A stretch of 64,000 nucleotides of DNA from DATFMH01 sp035267045 (lineage in GTDB: Bacteria > Bacteroidota > Rhodothermia > Balneolales > DATFMH01), in contig DATFMH010000069.1 of NCBI GenBank assembly GCA_035267045.1, forward strand, positions 10,360-74,359, written 5' to 3'. Of this stretch, positions 19,867-30,261 are shown in pieces. Positions within the stretch are counted from its first letter, which is position 1. Each line of letters begins with the position of its first letter. The position numbers and the translations under genes are program-made. The notes below the pieces were generated by a model. It searched no databases. It was not told the DNA's origin and saw nothing but the letters and a program-made list of their open reading frames with translations.

Positions 19867-20240
19867 TGCCCCATTTAGAATTTTTATAAGCAGTTGACAA
19901 TATAATTTTCTAAACAACTAACTAATACGTTTTAATTTGATATATTAATAAAGATTTCAAAAATTGTTCAGGTTGTCATATTCCCTGTTATTGATTATTA
20001 AACATGTTTATTGATTTGGATTATGATTTAATCTATAATTCAAAATCTTCAAATGTATATATCAGAAAATGAATGGTCTTCGAGAACCATAATGATTGTA
20101 AAAACATTAAAAATATCATTGTTATTTGGGAATAAATTGATATATAGCATGTTATTATACAATTAACCATGAAAATTTGTTAAGATTCTGTTTTTTCCCA
20201 TATACATGTAACAGTAATATTCCATTAAGTATCCAGAAGT
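19867..20240. other. AT-rich spacer
   Basis: No gene is seen in these 374 bases. A small hairpin (ATGGT 20073-20077 / ACCAT 20086-20090) is the only structure found. Confidence 0.5.
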
Positions 20241-20855
20241 TTGCTATACTTTAAATACTTTCTTAAAGATATGCGATATACCGGCTCCATTGCACCGAGT
20301 TCGAAATTTCTCGCCCGGGACATCACCCAAATATTGCAGCAAAATTTAAGAAAAAAGAAACGATCAGCAGTAAATATACTTGAAATAGGACCCGGAACAG
20401 GAGCCTTTACGAAGCGTATCATTAAAAACCTGGGGCCCAAGGATCATTTTGACATTGTTGAAATCAATAAGCACTTCTTTGATATCATAGAGAAAAAATA
20501 CGGTACTCCTTTTAATGTTAAAATTCACAATCAGAATTTTTTGAATTTTGATTCCAACTATCGTTACGACTATATATTCTCCAGTATTCCTTATGAGAGT
20601 TTACCCAAAGGCGAAAGTCGTAAAATTTGGAAGAAAAAGCTCGAATATTGCAAACAGGGAACGTATATCACCTATTATAAATACCTGAATTTCAAAAAAT
20701 TCCGGTGTAAGTACGAGAAAGACCTGGTTTCCAAGTATTGTTGTGATGAGAAACTTGTCCTATTGAATTTACCGCCCGCCAAACTTTTTACGCTTGAAAT
20801 AAAAAATCATCCGCTCATCATCCCTGTTGAATCGTTGGAAACAGAATTTGCTTAA
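20241..20855 (+). CDS. PmtA-like SAM-dependent methyltransferase
   Basis: 204 residues from a TTG at 20241; an in-frame stop at 20226 excludes a longer start, and an ATG at 20271 is the alternative. FLKDMRYTGSIAPSS at the N-terminus is the PmtA (phospholipid N-methyltransferase)-type signature, keeping the TTG start more likely. SAM motif I is LEIGPGTGAFTK near residue 48; SIPYESLP is motif IV. The family also includes KsgA-like rRNA methylases, so phosphatidylethanolamine methylation is the best but unproven guess. Confidence 0.7.
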   Translation: MLYFKYFLKDMRYTGSIAPSSKFLARDITQILQQNLRKKKRSAVNILEIGPGTGAFTKRIIKNLGPKDHFDIVEINKHFFDIIEKKYGTPFNVKIHNQNFLNFDSNYRYDYIFSSIPYESLPKGESRKIWKKKLEYCKQGTYITYYKYLNFKKFRCKYEKDLVSKYCCDEKLVLLNLPPAKLFTLEIKNHPLIIPVESLETEFA

Positions 20856-20870
20856 CTTACCCGTACAGCG

Positions 20871-20899
20871 AGTCTTATGTTTCTGTGAAACATAAGACT
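20871..20899. terminator. Strong stem-loop between converging genes
   Basis: AGTCTTATGTTT / AAACATAAGACT form a perfect 12-base stem around CTGTG, between the methyltransferase (+) and the metallopeptidase (-). There is no long T tract, so it may be a bidirectional terminator or a 3' end stabiliser. Confidence 0.55.
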
Positions 20900-20920
20900 G
20901 AATGCGAGTATTATAATTAT

Positions 20921-21625
20921 TCAGGGAGTATCAAAAATCAACATCCCGTTTTCCTTAATCCACATTCTTGCTTTCTTGTATGCGGGATAATACCGGTTTA
21001 CAAGGGCCCAATATTCTTTACTGTGATTCATGTGAACGGTATGGCATAATTCGTGGATAAAAAGGTATTCCCAAATCCAATACGGACATTTGACCAGGCG
21101 CCAGTTAAATGAAATATTCTTCTTGCTCGAACAGGTTCCCCACTTTGTTTTTTGCGAACGTATATAAACTTTATTGAATTCAAAAGGCAGGTTTTCTGAA
21201 TAGTTGTAAAAACGTTCAGGTATTTCCTGTTTGGCACAGTAATGATAAAAACTCAGTAACACCTTTTCAGGCGGATAATCGCTTACTCCTGCAGGTGGTG
21301 CGTAAAGAAGCCGGTTATCCCTTTCAAAAAAATCCCATCGATCCCCGGAATTGTTAATCCTGACTTTCATTAGCGGCTTCCATTCCCCGCGAAGTAATAT
21401 CTTACCTTCGTTATCCGCTTTCCGCTTCTCCAGTTCTGCAACCTGTTTCTTCATTTTAAAGAGCGTAGCATTCACCCACTCCGTTTTGTCCTGAAGAAAA
21501 CTGCTCATTTCTCTCTTACTACACCGTTTTGGAGCAGAGACAATAATCTTTTCAGGCCGGACTCTGATTCGGATATACTTTTGGCGTTTCCTTTTTATAA
21601 ATTGAACCTCAGGCCAATTTTTCAT
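20921..21625 (-). CDS. YgjP/M48-type zinc metallopeptidase-like protein
   Basis: The zinc motif HELCH is followed by HMNHSKEYW, which supplies a third ligand. Upstream KTKWGTCSSKKNISFNWRL is the conserved YgjP (DUF45) signature. I chose ATG at 21625 over the TTG nine bases earlier (21634). About 235 residues. Function of the family is not settled; it is often next to restriction-modification or repair genes, but not here. It is the first gene downstream of the TPR gene on the same strand. Confidence 0.85.
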   Translation of the reverse strand: MKNWPEVQFIKRKRQKYIRIRVRPEKIIVSAPKRCSKREMSSFLQDKTEWVNATLFKMKKQVAELEKRKADNEGKILLRGEWKPLMKVRINNSGDRWDFFERDNRLLYAPPAGVSDYPPEKVLLSFYHYCAKQEIPERFYNYSENLPFEFNKVYIRSQKTKWGTCSSKKNISFNWRLVKCPYWIWEYLFIHELCHTVHMNHSKEYWALVNRYYPAYKKARMWIKENGMLIFDTP

Positions 21626-21655
21626 TTGTATCAATTAATAGCCGTTCAGTTTTCC

Positions 21656-22825
21656 TTACCTCTTCTTTAAACCATCCAAACTTTTTTTTGCCAGGGTTAC
21701 AAATTTAGAATCGGAATGAATTTTACCCACATCCCCATAATACTTTTGAGCCAATTTATCTTTTTTCATACCCTGATAAATACGCCCTAAATAATACCCT
21801 GCCAAAAGATAGTCGTTACGGTTCACACCTTCCGGTGAGCTCTTACTAATTTGCTGAGTCTTTTTGAAAAAGTCTATAGCTTTTTTTGTTTCGCCAAAAT
21901 TAAATAGGATTAATCCTTTGATAGAGTACATATGTTCTTTCAGAGCATATGTAAAGGGTCCCGGATTCTTTTCTGCTTCTGATAATGAAGTATCGATCAA
22001 ATTCATGGCACGATAGTAATCTTCATTTTCATAATAAATTTGAGCCAGAATCATCTTATAATAAGCATTATGCTGATATTTCCGGTTTAATATTTGAAAA
22101 TATTTGATAGCTAACGGTATTTGATGCTCTCCCGTCATATAGATACGCCCCAGAAAATAAATGGATTCAGGTCGGACAAAAGCACTGCTATCCGCCGCTG
22201 TTTTCAACATTTTGATCCCTTTTTCTTTATCACCCTCAGGTAAGATCCATGAAAATTTATTTAATAAAGGGTATTCTTCCGGAAGATAGGCCGTATAATA
22301 ATTATAAATACCCAGGCCAAATTTGATATCAGGTATCGACGGATCGATCTTCTGAATCAGAAACAAAGCATCCATTGCTTGTTTACCATATTGAAAACAT
22401 TTAAGCCACTCTTCACGATTTGAATAATAACGTGCTAAAAACCCATTACTAGCCGCTTTAATAACAAGCGCATCGAGGTTTTGATGATCGTTACTTAAAA
22501 TACGTGAACACATATAATCCGCCTTCGAGAACTCGAATACCAGTTCTTTATCATGCGATTTATTATAAAGATCCGGGAGCATTTTCCACCATACATGCAG
22601 CCCTTTCCAGAATTGCCACAAAGGACTATGAGGATATTTTTCTTTCCATGGTTTCAGGATCTTTTCTGAAGCGGCATAGTTGAAATCGTAAACCGAATCA
22701 ATGGCCTGCTGAGCCGTTTTAACAAATTCCCGATTTAGGACAAGGGGTTTATCCTTACCCTGAGCTCTCAACCGGGGCGTGTTGCTGATGAATAAGATTA
22801 CAACAACTAAAATCCCACTTATCAA
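21656..22825 (-). CDS. Exported TPR-repeat protein
   Basis: 389 residues from a TTG; no ATG is available upstream of the signal peptide, whose hydrophobic core is about residues 3-17 and which ends near LRAQG. The mature part is helical with repeated TPR units (YKMILAQIYYENEDYYRAMNLID; LIDTSLSEAEKN; YYLGRIYQGMKKDKLAQKYYG). Probably a periplasmic scaffold. Only 30 bases precede the downstream gene at 21625, so they may share a message. No specific partner is named by the context. Confidence 0.7.
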   Translation of the reverse strand: MISGILVVVILFISNTPRLRAQGKDKPLVLNREFVKTAQQAIDSVYDFNYAASEKILKPWKEKYPHSPLWQFWKGLHVWWKMLPDLYNKSHDKELVFEFSKADYMCSRILSNDHQNLDALVIKAASNGFLARYYSNREEWLKCFQYGKQAMDALFLIQKIDPSIPDIKFGLGIYNYYTAYLPEEYPLLNKFSWILPEGDKEKGIKMLKTAADSSAFVRPESIYFLGRIYMTGEHQIPLAIKYFQILNRKYQHNAYYKMILAQIYYENEDYYRAMNLIDTSLSEAEKNPGPFTYALKEHMYSIKGLILFNFGETKKAIDFFKKTQQISKSSPEGVNRNDYLLAGYYLGRIYQGMKKDKLAQKYYGDVGKIHSDSKFVTLAKKSLDGLKKR

Positions 22826-22952
22826 GGTGGGCCAATTATAATATATAGGGCGGTTCCTGGTAATGATAAAACTCCGATTTTTTCTTAAATCTGGTCATTT
22901 ACCTACACATCCAATGCTTTCTTTAATTTATCGAATAAATCTTAAAAAACAT

Positions 22953-23819
22953 CTAAAGATTAGAATCAAACCAATTTATAGTAATATCTAATAATTCAGC
23001 AAAAGAATCGGGTAACGTATCTTCCTCAAACGGGTGAGAACCCCCAAAGGTATGACCGGTATGAGGTATGATAACACGTTTCTTTTCATTACCCGGACAT
23101 TGTTCGTAAAGCCGGTTAACACTTTTATATGAAACGGCCTCATCTTCTTTACCATGAATAAAACATATCGGGATATACAGTTCTTTAATCCTGTTTATTG
23201 CCATTAAGGCATCAGCGTTTTCACGGGCATCATCATAAACCACTTTATCAACACGCATACTTTGACCGGTTCGCGAGTTTAATATCTTTGTATAGCCTTT
23301 TGATTTCCAGTCGGTTATCATCTCAGCAGACCAGTGCTTATTATAATCAGCCACAGCGGCCCAGGTGACCAGGCAACTTATTTCATCGAAATTAGCAGCT
23401 GCCACAATAGCGGTATGCCCACCCCGGGAATGTCCAACCACACCAATCCTTGATGTCTCCAAAACAGCTTTACCCGATGAGATTTGTCCGCTTTTTATAG
23501 CATCCAGAATACATTTAACATCATCTTGTTCCTGCGACAATGTATTTTTGGCAAACAAATCAAAGCGGTCAAATTCCGTTGGATTATCACCTATTCCATT
23601 CATGGAAAAATTCATGGCAACAACCGCATAACCATGCTCTGCCATCTCTATACAAGCATCCGGGAAAGGCCCCCAATCCTTAAAACCTTTGAAACCGTGC
23701 AGAAAAATAATAACAGGGAGTGAATCAGTTACATCCGGTACATACAAATCATACGTGATTGGAAGATTCTGTGTGGAAGGAATTGCACCGGTCTCTTTTC
23801 TTACAGCATGCCGACTCAT
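22953..23819 (-). CDS. Alpha/beta hydrolase (dienelactone-hydrolase-like)
   Basis: 288 residues, no signal peptide. The nucleophile elbow is GHSRGGH (near residue 165), the oxyanion strand VIIFLHGFKG near 35, the acid in CFIHGKEDEAVS and the His in IPHTGHTFGG near the end. It resembles plant/bacterial chlorophyllase-like and dienelactone-type hydrolases. It starts 5 bases after the pseudouridine-synthase gene on the same strand, so it rides in that operon. Substrate unknown. Confidence 0.85.
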   Translation of the reverse strand: MSRHAVRKETGAIPSTQNLPITYDLYVPDVTDSLPVIIFLHGFKGFKDWGPFPDACIEMAEHGYAVVAMNFSMNGIGDNPTEFDRFDLFAKNTLSQEQDDVKCILDAIKSGQISSGKAVLETSRIGVVGHSRGGHTAIVAAANFDEISCLVTWAAVADYNKHWSAEMITDWKSKGYTKILNSRTGQSMRVDKVVYDDARENADALMAINRIKELYIPICFIHGKEDEAVSYKSVNRLYEQCPGNEKKRVIIPHTGHTFGGSHPFEEDTLPDSFAELLDITINWFDSNL

Positions 23820-23824
23820 AGTAC

Positions 23825-24643
23825 TTATTTACTGATTTTCAATTCTTTCAACTTAACGCTTTTACGAAGATTATTAATTTCATCCGGCCGGAGATAACGC
23901 CAGCGTCCCGGTCGTAATCCCTTAAGTGTTAAACCGGCATAGTTTGTCCGCTTCAACTCCTTCACTTCGGCTCCAATGGCCTCGATCATACGGCGAACCA
24001 TATGATACCTGCCTTCATGTACTCCAATAGTGATAACATTTTTATAAGGAAGTTCCCACCGTGTAAAATAAGCCGAGGCCTTGCCGTCCTCGAGCTCTAC
24101 ACCGCTTTTGAGCCGATCCATCTGCTCCTTCATGATAGGTCGGTCGCAGATAATCTCATATAGCTTGCCCGTTTCATAACTCGGATGCATTAACCTGTTG
24201 GTCAGTTCGCCATCATTGGTCAATAATAACACGCCGGTTGTATTTCTGTCCAGGCGTCCTACGGGATAAACCCTTTTACCTGTTGCACTCTCAATAAAGT
24301 CCATGACCGTACGCCTGCCTTTTTCGTCATTTGTAGTCGTAATGGTATCATGTGGCTTATACATCAGGATGTAGACAAAAGGCTCGGGATTTATATTTTT
24401 ACCATCCACTACTACTTCCGCAGAAGGTTTCACCTTTGTACCCATTTCGGTTATTACTTCACCATCCACGGTAACCTTACCCTCCGCAATCAACTGGTCG
24501 GCATCGCGCCTTGAACAAATACCGGATCGTGAGATGTATTTATTTAATCTCATAATCTCCGGCTGGGTTTTCTTCGTAGCTACATAAGGAGCTTTGCCTT
24601 TTTTCTTTTTCCTCTGATATCTACCGTATTTCCCGTTTGACAT
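23825..24643 (-). CDS. rluB: RsuA/RluB-family pseudouridine synthase
   Basis: 272 residues. A basic N-terminal tail (KYGRYQRKKKKGKAPY) leads into an S4 RNA-binding domain (MRLNKYISRSGICSRRDADQLI, residues ~31-90). The catalytic domain has GRLDRNTTG with the nucleophile Asp, and the C-terminal HMVRRMIEAIG helix. Converts a uridine of 23S (or 16S) rRNA to pseudouridine. It follows scpB by 66 bases, a widely conserved pairing. Confidence 0.9.
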   Translation of the reverse strand: MSNGKYGRYQRKKKKGKAPYVATKKTQPEIMRLNKYISRSGICSRRDADQLIAEGKVTVDGEVITEMGTKVKPSAEVVVDGKNINPEPFVYILMYKPHDTITTTNDEKGRRTVMDFIESATGKRVYPVGRLDRNTTGVLLLTNDGELTNRLMHPSYETGKLYEIICDRPIMKEQMDRLKSGVELEDGKASAYFTRWELPYKNVITIGVHEGRYHMVRRMIEAIGAEVKELKRTNYAGLTLKGLRPGRWRYLRPDEINNLRKSVKLKELKISK

Positions 24644-24709
24644 ACTTTAATGCTGCTTTCTATATAAAAAGGTGTTTATTAACTGACTGAACTATTAACG
24701 GCTATGAAA

Positions 24710-25372
24710 TCAGGCTTCATGCTCTTCTTCATTTCCATTCTGGACTTGCGCTAATTCCGCTCTCAATTCCAACATAATCTGACGGTGTTCCGCCATATCA
24801 TCATCCTGCAATATTTCATTGATCTCCCTTGGCCGGGGTAATTCTTCAACGGAGTTGATTCCAAAATGTTTCAGAAAATTGATGTTGGTCTTATATAATA
24901 ATGGACGTCCGGGGCGTTCAGCTCTTCCGGCTACCTCAACCAGTTCTTTCTCCAATAACTGACGGACAATATAACCTGAATCAACACCCCTGATATGATC
25001 GATCTCCGGTTTGGTGATGGGTTGTTTGTACGCTATGATGGCCAGTGCCTCAAGAGCAGAAGGAGTGACCTTTCTTGAAACATTCTCATGTTGAAATTTT
25101 TGGAGCCATTTATGATAACGATTATCGGTCGAATAGGTATATCCGCCACCGATATGCTGAATCTCAAAGGCCCGTCCCGTTTCATTATAATCATCATTCA
25201 ATTCTCCGACAATCTGTTCGATATCCCCGGGCAGGAGCTCAATACGTTCATCAGTCTCATGTATTACCCGGCATAAATCTTCTGCTGATATCGGGGTATC
25301 ACTGGCAAATATCATTGATTCGACAATGGATTGAAGAGTTATTCCATCAAAAAGATCATTCTGACTATTCAT
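24710..25372 (-). CDS. scpB: Chromosome segregation and condensation protein ScpB
   Basis: 220 residues. The two winged-helix domains with the conserved VESMIFASDTPIS and ALEALAIIAYKQPITKPEID motifs, and RGVDSGYIVRQLLEKELVE, identify ScpB, a kleisin-partner of SMC. The acidic C-terminus (NGNEEEHEA) is typical. scpA is not in the window. Followed by rluB on the same strand. Confidence 0.95.
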   Translation of the reverse strand: MNSQNDLFDGITLQSIVESMIFASDTPISAEDLCRVIHETDERIELLPGDIEQIVGELNDDYNETGRAFEIQHIGGGYTYSTDNRYHKWLQKFQHENVSRKVTPSALEALAIIAYKQPITKPEIDHIRGVDSGYIVRQLLEKELVEVAGRAERPGRPLLYKTNINFLKHFGINSVEELPRPREINEILQDDDMAEHRQIMLELRAELAQVQNGNEEEHEA

Positions 25373-25669
25373 AGCCGTAGTTTTATCCTGTTTGCGGTAC
25401 GATGGTTATAAAAATCCGTATTAAAATAATTTCGACATTTTACAATCATACACTAATTATCTCCACAAGGCAAATATACACTGACTTAAACCTATAATGA
25501 AATATCATTTTTAGAAAATAGATAACTGTCGATTTCGCTCTTCCCGTTTGGCAATAAAATTAATGAGCATGGAGCATAGCGCATAGAGTAAATAGTTATT
25601 GAGCAAATTGAGTTATTGGGTTTATTAAGAGAATTTCAGTATCCGTTTTCCGCTCTTCGTCCTCCGATT

Positions 25670-28105
25670 TTATAATGAATCCACATTCACGGTAATGCGT
25701 ACTTTAGAAGCTCCTTTCGGTTTCTTCGATTCATATAATTGAAAAGCATGATCGAGCAACCGCTCTATTGCATTGGCACCGTTAGAAGGACTGATTTTCA
25801 GCAGGCATTCCCAGCGATATTCATTATAAACCCTTGTTATAGCAGATGGAGAAGGACCCAAAACCGGGGCGTTATTCCCTGCTTCCACGATACATTTGGA
25901 AAACGCATGAGCCACTTTGTGGACTGCCGTTCCATCTTTTGATTTAAAATTGAATTGAAGAATCCGGGAAAAGGGCGGATAAGCCAACTCTTCCCTGTAT
26001 ACCATTTCCTGCCTGGCAAAGCTTTCATAATCATGTTTCCTCGCACACGCAACAGACAAGTGCTCAGGCTGCCATGTCTGAAAATAGACAATTCCCTTTT
26101 TTTCGGATCTGCCTGAACGTCCGGCAACCTGGCTTAACAGCTGATACATCCGTTCTCCCGACCTGTACGATGGGAATGCCAGTTCGGTATCGGCATTAAC
26201 AACACCAACAACGGTGACATCCGGAAAATCGAGGCCCTTGGCCACAATCTGCGTTCCTATTAATATATCGGCATCTTTACGCCCGAATTTATTGAGGATT
26301 CGCGCATGGGCATCTTTACCACTCGTAGTATCCTGATCCATTCTTAAAATCCTTGCCTCCGGGAATAATGTGGAAATCTCTTCTTCAACCTGCTGTGTTC
26401 CGGAACCTTTTTGTACTACCGTCTTCGCTCCACAAGAATGACATGTATGCCGGACAGGCCGGCTGTAACCGCAGTAATGGCAACGAAGGTTATTCTGGTA
26501 TTTGTGATAAGTCAGGCTCACGGAACAATGCGGGCATTCTTCGATGTGGCCGCACGATTCACATTGTAAATAATTGGCAAAACCTCTCCGGTTATATAGG
26601 AGAATTATTTGTTCATTCCGTGCCAGAGCCTGCTCAATATCAAGATATAACGGAATGGCCAACGGCCCCCTTAAAGCCTTCTGATATTGTTTTAAATCGA
26701 GGACTTTTACCTCCGGCATATCTACTTTAGCATGACGTGACGGCAATTTCAACATCACGCTTTTACCCGTTTGTGCCGCTCTGAGGCTTACCATACTTGG
26801 CGTAGCGGATCCCATAACAACAACAGCATTATTCCTGTAGGCACGCATAATCGCCACTTCCCGTGCATGATAACGAGGGGACGGGTCTTCCTGCTTGTAC
26901 GATGAATCATGCTCTTCGTCTATAATAATGATACCAGGATTTTTCACCGGGGCATATACAGCCGACCGTGCCCCAATCGCAATCTTCTTTTTACCGTTCT
27001 GCAGGTCCTGCCAGGCATCATACCGTTCCCGTTCACTGAGTCGGCTATGTAAAACAGCGATATTATCACCGAATATCTGATAAAACCGGCGAACCGTTTG
27101 AGGTGTAAGGGCAATCTCGGGTACTAAAACCAGGCCTCCTTTACCCTGTTCATATACTTTTTTTAATGCATGGATATAGACTTCCGTTTTACCACTGCCA
27201 GTAACACCGAATAACAGGAAATTCTGAAACTCTTCCTCATCAATTTTATTGGCAATCAGGTCGTAAGCCTCTTTCTGATAGATATTCAGTGTCTTTATTT
27301 TAGTTGGATCATATTCCAGGTCTGGGACTTCCTGCTTGACAGGCACCTTAACGACTTTAATCAATCCTTCTTTTTGGATTCGCTTTAAACTGTATGAATT
27401 AACAAATTCAAAATTACTTATTTGGCTTTGCCGCACCGGATGTCCATAATCATATAACTCTTTCAGAGCCTTAACCCATTTTGGCTGCTTCCCTTCTGAA
27501 TAATTCGACCAATACTCATTGATCGTATCACCATCAACACGAGTGGCCCAATTCCAGCGATTTTCTTTTTTAGCCTCAATTTTAACTTTAGGCTCTTCCC
27601 ATATTTCCAGCAACCCCTTTTTGACAAGCCTTTTTATGATTTTCGTACCGGATTCTTTCCACCTTTTCTCAGCCTCCTTAAGGCTGTATTGTCCACCTTC
27701 TAAAATCGACTCTATAATCTCTTTCTCAATACCAAGATTTGGTAACTGAAGGCCATTACCCGGTTTGATATACTTTTCCGATTGGAAGTTCATTCCAACC
27801 GGTAATGCCGCCTGTATCGTTTCTCCCCAGCTTGCATAATAAAAACGATGTACCCACTCCGTTAACGCCAGCATTTCCTCGGACATCACCGGTGTATCAT
27901 CCAGAATCCGTGCGATATCCTTTGTTTTGAAATCCGGTTTATGGTTGTGTAACCTGACGACCATCCCAATTGCCATATGCGATTGCAAAGGCACCCAAAC
28001 ACGCATCCCGACACTTATTTTATCTATCATTTTATCCTGAATCCGGTATGTAAATACTTCACGTACCGCTGTCGGAAAAGCTATATCGGCAAATTGATTG
28101 GGCAT
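25670..28105 (-). CDS. priA: Replication-restart helicase PriA
   Basis: 811 residues. N-terminal 3'-binding domain (~1-110), then superfamily-2 helicase core with Walker A GVTGSGKTE (near 302) and DEEHD. A double zinc finger (CESCGHIEECPHC ... CHYCG ... CHSCG) sits between the two helicase lobes. Motifs VI (QVAGRSGR) and V (GTQIVAKGLDFPDV) are intact. Restarts stalled forks by opening the lagging strand and loading DnaB. Monocistronic; upstream and downstream are spacers. Confidence 0.96.
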   Translation of the reverse strand: MPNQFADIAFPTAVREVFTYRIQDKMIDKISVGMRVWVPLQSHMAIGMVVRLHNHKPDFKTKDIARILDDTPVMSEEMLALTEWVHRFYYASWGETIQAALPVGMNFQSEKYIKPGNGLQLPNLGIEKEIIESILEGGQYSLKEAEKRWKESGTKIIKRLVKKGLLEIWEEPKVKIEAKKENRWNWATRVDGDTINEYWSNYSEGKQPKWVKALKELYDYGHPVRQSQISNFEFVNSYSLKRIQKEGLIKVVKVPVKQEVPDLEYDPTKIKTLNIYQKEAYDLIANKIDEEEFQNFLLFGVTGSGKTEVYIHALKKVYEQGKGGLVLVPEIALTPQTVRRFYQIFGDNIAVLHSRLSERERYDAWQDLQNGKKKIAIGARSAVYAPVKNPGIIIIDEEHDSSYKQEDPSPRYHAREVAIMRAYRNNAVVVMGSATPSMVSLRAAQTGKSVMLKLPSRHAKVDMPEVKVLDLKQYQKALRGPLAIPLYLDIEQALARNEQIILLYNRRGFANYLQCESCGHIEECPHCSVSLTYHKYQNNLRCHYCGYSRPVRHTCHSCGAKTVVQKGSGTQQVEEEISTLFPEARILRMDQDTTSGKDAHARILNKFGRKDADILIGTQIVAKGLDFPDVTVVGVVNADTELAFPSYRSGERMYQLLSQVAGRSGRSEKKGIVYFQTWQPEHLSVACARKHDYESFARQEMVYREELAYPPFSRILQFNFKSKDGTAVHKVAHAFSKCIVEAGNNAPVLGPSPSAITRVYNEYRWECLLKISPSNGANAIERLLDHAFQLYESKKPKGASKVRITVNVDSL

Positions 28106-28623
28106 CAGGGTTCTATTCTGAAATCAGACTTTAGATGTTATTTAGTTACGATGTTATTAAGTGTATTAAAGCTTTAAAAAGAATATAGAATGTAGTAATC
28201 AGAAATTAGAATTTTTAATTTTTTAGAATTTATGAAATAGGTGATTCCGGATGCTGAATATTGGAATACGGAAATAACAGATAAACTAAGTTTAAAAAAA
28301 GGACCATAGACCACTAACAACAGACAGAAGAGCGTTGTTACCTGATGCTCGCTTTTAATTTGTCTGAATCACAGATCTTAACGGATTACGCTGTTCCGTA
28401 TTTGGATTTTATCAAAGTATCTTGTCTAATAACAAATACGGCTATTGGGTTTACTAATCGCCTTCTCAGTCTTAAAACTTTCCGCGTTAATCCTTCCATC
28501 CGTGCGTATCCGCGATTCTCAATGTAAAAGCATGATTAAAAAGCACCCGGGTAACTACTGTCTACGGTTGACCGTCTATCGTCTCAAAATTATAAAGCTT
28601 CATTCAATGATCTCAAATAAAAT
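28106..28623. other. Spacer upstream of priA
   Basis: A 518-base spacer between priA and the esterase, both leftward. No gene is credible. It contains words of the ACCGTCT/GACCGTCT type (28557-28590) also found near 1151-1170, and CATAGACCACTAACAACAGA near 28307; both look like degenerate dispersed repeats. A terminator for the esterase was not found. Confidence 0.5.
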
Positions 28624-30261
28624 TCACTTATTGAAATACCTGATCAAAAAATCCATGGCTGCTTTATTCGGTACAGGTTGAGGACCAGTTGTTTTGCCGA
28701 GTTCCATATCCTGGTTCTTATCGAGTTTATATACCGGCCATTCCGGTAAACCTTTACCATTTGGATTTCCGGTCCTGGCAAAATTAACCCAGTAAGAGGA
28801 CATGATATTGGCCAATTTTCTATCGACAGACTTCCACGGCCTCTTCAGGTAACTGAGATTGTCGAGTGCATAGGCAATTTCGCCTGAATGAAAAGCACCA
28901 AAGAATTTAAAATTTCCCTCAGCCGGTACTTTACGATCAAAGGTATACAGGTAAACATCCGATTCTCCTGTTTTACTTTGCATATTCGCCCAATCGTAAT
29001 TTTGAATGGCAATCAATAAATCGCGGGTCAAATGCATTTGCGATTGTTGAGCCTCTTTATCTGTCTGCGCCGGGTAATATTTTAAAAACTGACCTGCTTT
29101 ATCCCCAAAAATCTGCTTTGCCCTTTTTTTAAACTCTGTGGCATTCACCGGTTTTGAATAGATGGAAAAAGCCGTTCCTTCATCCACATTCCACCCGGTT
29201 AACGTTGAGACATCGTTTTGTTTGCCTTCAACAAATATTTTTGAGACTTTTTCCGGCAATACATATCCGTCAATATTCGGATTGAATGATCCGGCCACTT
29301 TTCGAATGGTGTCTGCCGGTAATTTTCGCAATTGCTCCAACGAGGATACCTGCAGTTTCTTTAATAATTCCTCTCCATTATTTTCGGCCTGCTGTAAACT
29401 GATAGTTGTTTTCATTGGATCAGATACCATATCACCACCGCTTTCTCCAATGGCCCGTTGAAATAATCCTTTAGCCAATGGCGAAGCTACCAGGTAATTG
29501 ATACTAAAAGATCCTGCCGATTGTCCGTCGATCGTCACATTTTCCGGGTCCCCTCCAAAAGCTGCTATATTCTTTTTTACCCATTTAAGGGCCGCTATTT
29601 GGTCGAGTAATCCATAGTTACCACTGGCATGATGTTCCGATTCCTTGCTAAGTTGCGGCAAAGCCAGGAAACCGAATACGCCGAGCCGGTAATTGATCGT
29701 TACAAAAACCACTCCTTTTTTAGCCATCGCTTGTCCGTTATAAACAGGTACCGATCCCGATCCAATTTGAAATCCACCACCATGAATCCAGACTATAACG
29801 GGTCGTTTTTCAGATGATGACTTGGCCGCTGTCCATATGTTCAAATAGAGACAATTCTCACTAATCGGGCTTTTCGGAATCATGAACGGTTTTGTCCATA
29901 CTGATTTCCTGTTCACATTCGGTGGATTCAATTGCTGGTTTTGCGTAGCCTGCATGCAATTAGCACAAAAACCACCTGCTTTCAAGACTCCATCCCAATT
30001 TTTATGTGGTTGAGGAGCATGCCATCTCAAATCACCTACAGGTGCTGCCGCATACGGGATACCTTTAAAAACCTCAACACCCGCCGTCTTAGTAGGCACG
30101 CCTGATACCATTCCTTTCGTCGTACGAACAAGATGTAGTGGCTTTTGTTTATTGACAGAGTATTTATGTCCCCCATAGGCTAAAAATGTTAGAAAGAACA
30201 AACATACACTTAGAATTGACATACTCTTTACTAGCCAATAATAATTTTTATTCCTTCTCAT
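28624..30261 (-). CDS. Exported type-B carboxylesterase
   Basis: 545 residues with an N-terminal signal/anchor (hydrophobic ~14-29). FKGIPYAAAPVGDLRW, VIVWIHGGGFQIGSG and EDAST-like ENCLYLNIW are the type-B esterase signatures. The nucleophile elbow reads GQSAGS rather than the usual GESAGG. The catalytic His is in GAFHSGEIAYAL near residue 435. Two disulfide-type Cys follow the N-terminal region. Hydrolyses carboxylic esters in the periplasm. Solitary gene. Confidence 0.9.
   Translation of the reverse strand: MRRNKNYYWLVKSMSILSVCLFFLTFLAYGGHKYSVNKQKPLHLVRTTKGMVSGVPTKTAGVEVFKGIPYAAAPVGDLRWHAPQPHKNWDGVLKAGGFCANCMQATQNQQLNPPNVNRKSVWTKPFMIPKSPISENCLYLNIWTAAKSSSEKRPVIVWIHGGGFQIGSGSVPVYNGQAMAKKGVVFVTINYRLGVFGFLALPQLSKESEHHASGNYGLLDQIAALKWVKKNIAAFGGDPENVTIDGQSAGSFSINYLVASPLAKGLFQRAIGESGGDMVSDPMKTTISLQQAENNGEELLKKLQVSSLEQLRKLPADTIRKVAGSFNPNIDGYVLPEKVSKIFVEGKQNDVSTLTGWNVDEGTAFSIYSKPVNATEFKKRAKQIFGDKAGQFLKYYPAQTDKEAQQSQMHLTRDLLIAIQNYDWANMQSKTGESDVYLYTFDRKVPAEGNFKFFGAFHSGEIAYALDNLSYLKRPWKSVDRKLANIMSSYWVNFARTGNPNGKGLPEWPVYKLDKNQDMELGKTTGPQPVPNKAAMDFLIRYFNK

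Noticed and set aside
28345..28681. Small frames in the priA-esterase spacer
   Set aside because: No ribosome site, no family and repeat-like composition.
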